From positions 496,001 through 560,000 of the forward strand of contig JANFNE010000005.1 in NCBI GenBank assembly GCA_024867545.1: a stretch of 64,000 nt of DNA, written 5' to 3'. Below are positions 61,894 to 64,000 of this stretch, one piece after another. The position numbers and the translations under genes are program-made. The first letter of the stretch is position 1. Every line of letters starts with the position of its first letter. Below the pieces are notes generated by a model that was not told the DNA's origin, searched no databases, and saw nothing but the letters and a program-made list of their open reading frames with translations. Origin of the DNA: Phytopythium helicoides (taxonomy: Eukaryota; Oomycota; Peronosporomycetes; Pythiales; Pythiaceae).

Positions 61894-62724
61894 ATGGGGC
61901 CGTACTTGAGTTGTGCGCTCAATATTGTCTCGATCGAGCCTCCAGACCCAAAGAAGCCTCGCAAGCTTACTCGCTCGCAGATTCGGCTCGTGGACAAGTA
62001 TCTGATGGACTTTCGATACTACGAGACGTCAACGGAGCGCCACCGAAAGATTGCGGCGGACTTTTGGTCGGAAGCTTTTTTTGAGGCGCAGTCGACGCGC
62101 TCAGGAAACAGTGCATCGCGGCGCAGTCACAATAGCTCGCAGGCTCCATCTCGACTCACCCAGCTCTACGACACCTTCTACAATTACCTGGATCACAATG
62201 CACCGTCGCTGCGGCATGTTTTCCGCTCCTCCATGCACGTGCGAAGCAAAGTGCTCGTGCATATCAGCGCGGGCATGCGCACGATACTGGAGAGCTCAAG
62301 CCTGGAAGAAGAGATCATCCCTCTAGTTCGCACACATATCCGCTGTGGTGTCAAACTCGAGTATCACAACCCATTGGGCAACGCGCTCATGTTCTCAATG
62401 AAGGAGGTGTCAGGCTCGCTGTGGTCGCCTGAGGTTGATGACGCATGGCGACGGCTATTCGCTCACTGCTGCGTGGTGTTGATAGCGGAGCACAAGAAGA
62501 CACTCGAACATATGAAAAAGGGCGACGGACCAACTATGCCAGGTAGTAGTCCAGCTTTGGATGACATTTACACATCGACCAAGCGACCAATGTCGATAAA
62601 AGAAAGGTTTTCAAGCTCGCGATCAAGCAGCGAGACCACAAGCTCAGCAAAACCAAACCCACAGGAACCATTGCCTTCACCTGGCAGCCTCGTAGCAAGT
62701 AGTTTGACGAATCGGATCCGCTAG
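61894..62724 (+). CDS. Globin-fold protein 1
   Basis: A 276-residue single-exon protein from ATG 61894 (MGPYLSCALNIVSIEPPDPK). The central part aligns with the globin fold: LTQLYDTFYNYLDHNAPSLR, HVFRSSMHVRSKVLVHISAG, PLVRTHIRCGVKLEYHNPLG and WRRLFAHCCVVLIAEHKK. The 'T/H-x-x-x-G-V-x-x-x-x-x-x-P-L-G-x-x-L' element is the F-G region with the proximal His. By alignment the distal E7 site is Arg rather than His/Gln. The C-terminal ~75 residues are Ser/Pro-rich and disordered. Likely a heme-binding sensor or oxygen/NO-handling globin of the protist type. It forms a tandem pair with the gene at 63264-63860. Confidence 0.72.
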   Translation: MGPYLSCALNIVSIEPPDPKKPRKLTRSQIRLVDKYLMDFRYYETSTERHRKIAADFWSEAFFEAQSTRSGNSASRRSHNSSQAPSRLTQLYDTFYNYLDHNAPSLRHVFRSSMHVRSKVLVHISAGMRTILESSSLEEEIIPLVRTHIRCGVKLEYHNPLGNALMFSMKEVSGSLWSPEVDDAWRRLFAHCCVVLIAEHKKTLEHMKKGDGPTMPGSSPALDDIYTSTKRPMSIKERFSSSRSSSETTSSAKPNPQEPLPSPGSLVASSLTNRIR

Positions 62725-63263
62725 CTTCAAATGGAGATAGGGATATCAACAACTTTATTTTGTTTCAAACCCAGCAACGACTTGTTCTCGTGTGCAAAAT
62801 CTCTGATCGTTGACACTGGTGATAAAAGTCAGCGTCGCATTTCAGAACTTCTGGAACTCGGGCTTTAATCGGGGGCGGCGTACTTTCGTAATTGACTTTG
62901 AGCGGTGGTTTCTCCACCTGCTTGCAGCAAAAATGAATTTGTCGCAGCGATTCTGAAAAGTGTCGGTGAGAAACATGCCATGGGATCTTACCAGACCAAA
63001 AATACTGCGGCCCGCGCTCAGCAGCGCTTGAAGTCGTCCTCGACGTTCAAAGGAAATTGTTGAAGCTCCGTAAATCATTCGTGACGCGTTCAACAACCAC
63101 AACCACTTCATTTCTCGCCGAGTCATGTTGGTTGCCTTTGGCATAGACGCGCGGAGCGCCATCCTGACTTTCCCTCGCAAGAGTTGAATCCGACAAAACA
63201 GGTTATAAATCAACCAGTCGGCTCGAGCAAGCACCTGGCCGGAATCAAGACACCGAAAGTCAC
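62725..63263 (+). other. Intergenic region between the two globin genes
   Basis: About 540 bp holding the promoter of the second globin. A minus-strand open frame (62842-63162 from ATG, ~107 residues, basic) is present but shows no recognisable motif, so it is not annotated as a gene. Confidence 0.4.
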
Positions 63264-63860
63264 ATGGGCTGCATTTGGGGAAAGTTCAGCATTGGAGCCA
63301 CCAACGAAGTGAGGTTCTCCAAACAATATCGCCGCATCATCAAGCGTTATCTACCACACTTTGACTTTGAGGAACTATCCACTCGCGAAGAGCACCTTGT
63401 CGCCTTTCAGCACTGGGAGCGCGTTTTCAAGGAACACATCTTGGGTGATGCACGACATCGAGAGCAAGACTCCATGATTGGTAAGCTGTACGACAACTTT
63501 TACAAATACCTGTTCGACCACTACGCCTACCTCAAACCGGTGTTCCGCGCGTCCGTCGAAGTTCAGAGCCGTGTTATTGTTCACATCAGCAGTGGCATGG
63601 AATCACTTCTTTCAGCCGAGGACCTCGTTGGACAGGTCTTGAATCTGGCGCTTGTGCACATGAAAATTGGAGTGAAGCCCGAGGACTTTGACCCCCTAGG
63701 CGAATCCCTGATGCAAGCGATGAAGATCACATGCGTTGACGACTGGAGCATGCAAATCGAGACTGCGTGGCGGAAGATCTACTGTCACGCGGCTATCCTG
63801 ATCCTCGTCAATATTCCCAACACCAAGATCGACCTCGACGACTATAATGACGCAGGCTAA
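63264..63860 (+). CDS. Globin-fold protein 2 with N-terminal acylation signal
   Basis: A 198-residue single-exon protein starting MGCIWGKFSIGATNEVRFSK. The core matches the globin fold: IKRYLPHFDFEELSTREEHL, MIGKLYDNFYKYLFDHYAYL, KPVFRASVEVQSRVIVHISS, LNLALVHMKIGVKPEDFDPL and WRKIYCHAAILILVN. The proximal His is in LALVHMKIGVKPEDF, and the distal E7 position aligns to Gln, a normal ligand-stabilising residue. Gly2-Cys3 after the start Met is the pattern for N-myristoylation plus palmitoylation, so this globin is likely membrane-attached. It is the shorter partner of the upstream globin and lacks its Ser-rich tail. The function, oxygen/NO sensing or scavenging at a membrane, is inference. Confidence 0.75.
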   Translation: MGCIWGKFSIGATNEVRFSKQYRRIIKRYLPHFDFEELSTREEHLVAFQHWERVFKEHILGDARHREQDSMIGKLYDNFYKYLFDHYAYLKPVFRASVEVQSRVIVHISSGMESLLSAEDLVGQVLNLALVHMKIGVKPEDFDPLGESLMQAMKITCVDDWSMQIETAWRKIYCHAAILILVNIPNTKIDLDDYNDAG

Positions 63861-64000
63861 TCGCAACACCATCATAAGCAGACACCTGAAGCTATATTCA
63901 AGCACGCACGAAACATTCCGATTGGCCAAGCTGCGCACCAGAGCTCGCGAGCATGGCTATTCGAATTTATGGAGCCTTGGCTTGCCGAGCTAACTCGGTA

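Noticed and set aside
62842..63234. Minus-strand open frame between the globin genes
   Set aside because: Starts at a non-ATG codon, has basic low-complexity composition and no recognisable motif.
1..64000. RXLR or Crinkler effector genes, transposons, CRISPR arrays and rRNA
   Set aside because: I looked for signal peptide plus RXLR/LFLAK-type motifs, transposase or reverse transcriptase motifs, regularly spaced repeats and rRNA stretches and recognised none.

Overview
The window is nuclear DNA of a compact eukaryotic genome, most likely an oomycete (Phytophthora/Pythium group, species not determinable). The evidence is short GT-AG introns of about 49-141 nt, tightly packed genes often sharing divergent promoters of under 200 bp, GC-rich third codon positions, a class I-type myosin carrying a FYVE-like domain, a basal-body (CEP162-like) protein as expected for a zoosporic organism, and secreted S53 and GH31 hydrolases. 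I recognised no RXLR or Crinkler effector, transposon, rRNA or tRNA.

Layout, left to right. 1-3547: 3' part of a HEATR5-like HEAT-repeat gene. 3856-13322: a housekeeping block with a CENP-L-like kinetochore gene (-), archaeal-type phosphoglycerate mutase (+), a DEAD-box helicase (-), RPB4 (-), the F1-ATPase assembly chaperone ATP12 (+) and a CENP-C gene (+). 13665-22638: a HAD phosphatase (-), an unassigned possible gene, a membrane diacylglycerol lipase (-) and a myosin (+). 23242-31630: mitochondrial ALDH (+), an NHL-repeat protein (-), D-cysteine desulfhydrase/ACC deaminase (+), a small Dpy-30/RIIa-like protein (-) and 4EHP-type eIF4E (-). 31790-44539: CEP162-like coiled-coil protein (+), eIF6 (-), an F-box/LRR protein (+), a second ALDH (-), a Qc-type SNARE (-) and Tim9 (+). 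44903-57311: two nearly identical secreted GH31 alpha-glucosidases in inverted orientation enclosing a FOXRED1-like oxidoreductase (-), an S53 tripeptidyl peptidase (+) and a frameshifted unknown gene (-). 57460-63860: RWDD2 (+), TBL3/Utp13 (-) and two tandem globins (+).

The genes do not form one pathway. Recurrent themes are nuclear/kinetochore (CENP-L, CENP-C, RPB4), mitochondrial (ATP12, Tim9, ALDH, FOXRED1), translation and ribosome synthesis (eIF4E2, eIF6, TBL3) and secretory or membrane function (SNARE, lipase, myosin, GH31, S53). The most interesting points are two constitutive-centromere genes within 10 kb, a degenerate FYVE module inserted inside a myosin TH1 tail, a SNARE with a non-glutamine zero layer, and two inverted duplications (ALDH and GH31) whose divergence pattern suggests gene conversion.

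Several genes carry single-base frame breaks, mostly one extra base in a short run: HAD phosphatase, S53 protease, TBL3 (three times), the unknown gene at 53084-53816 and the NHL gene. The consistent direction points to consensus errors in the assembly rather than pseudogenes. Exon borders given below were read by eye from GT-AG sites and frame continuity.
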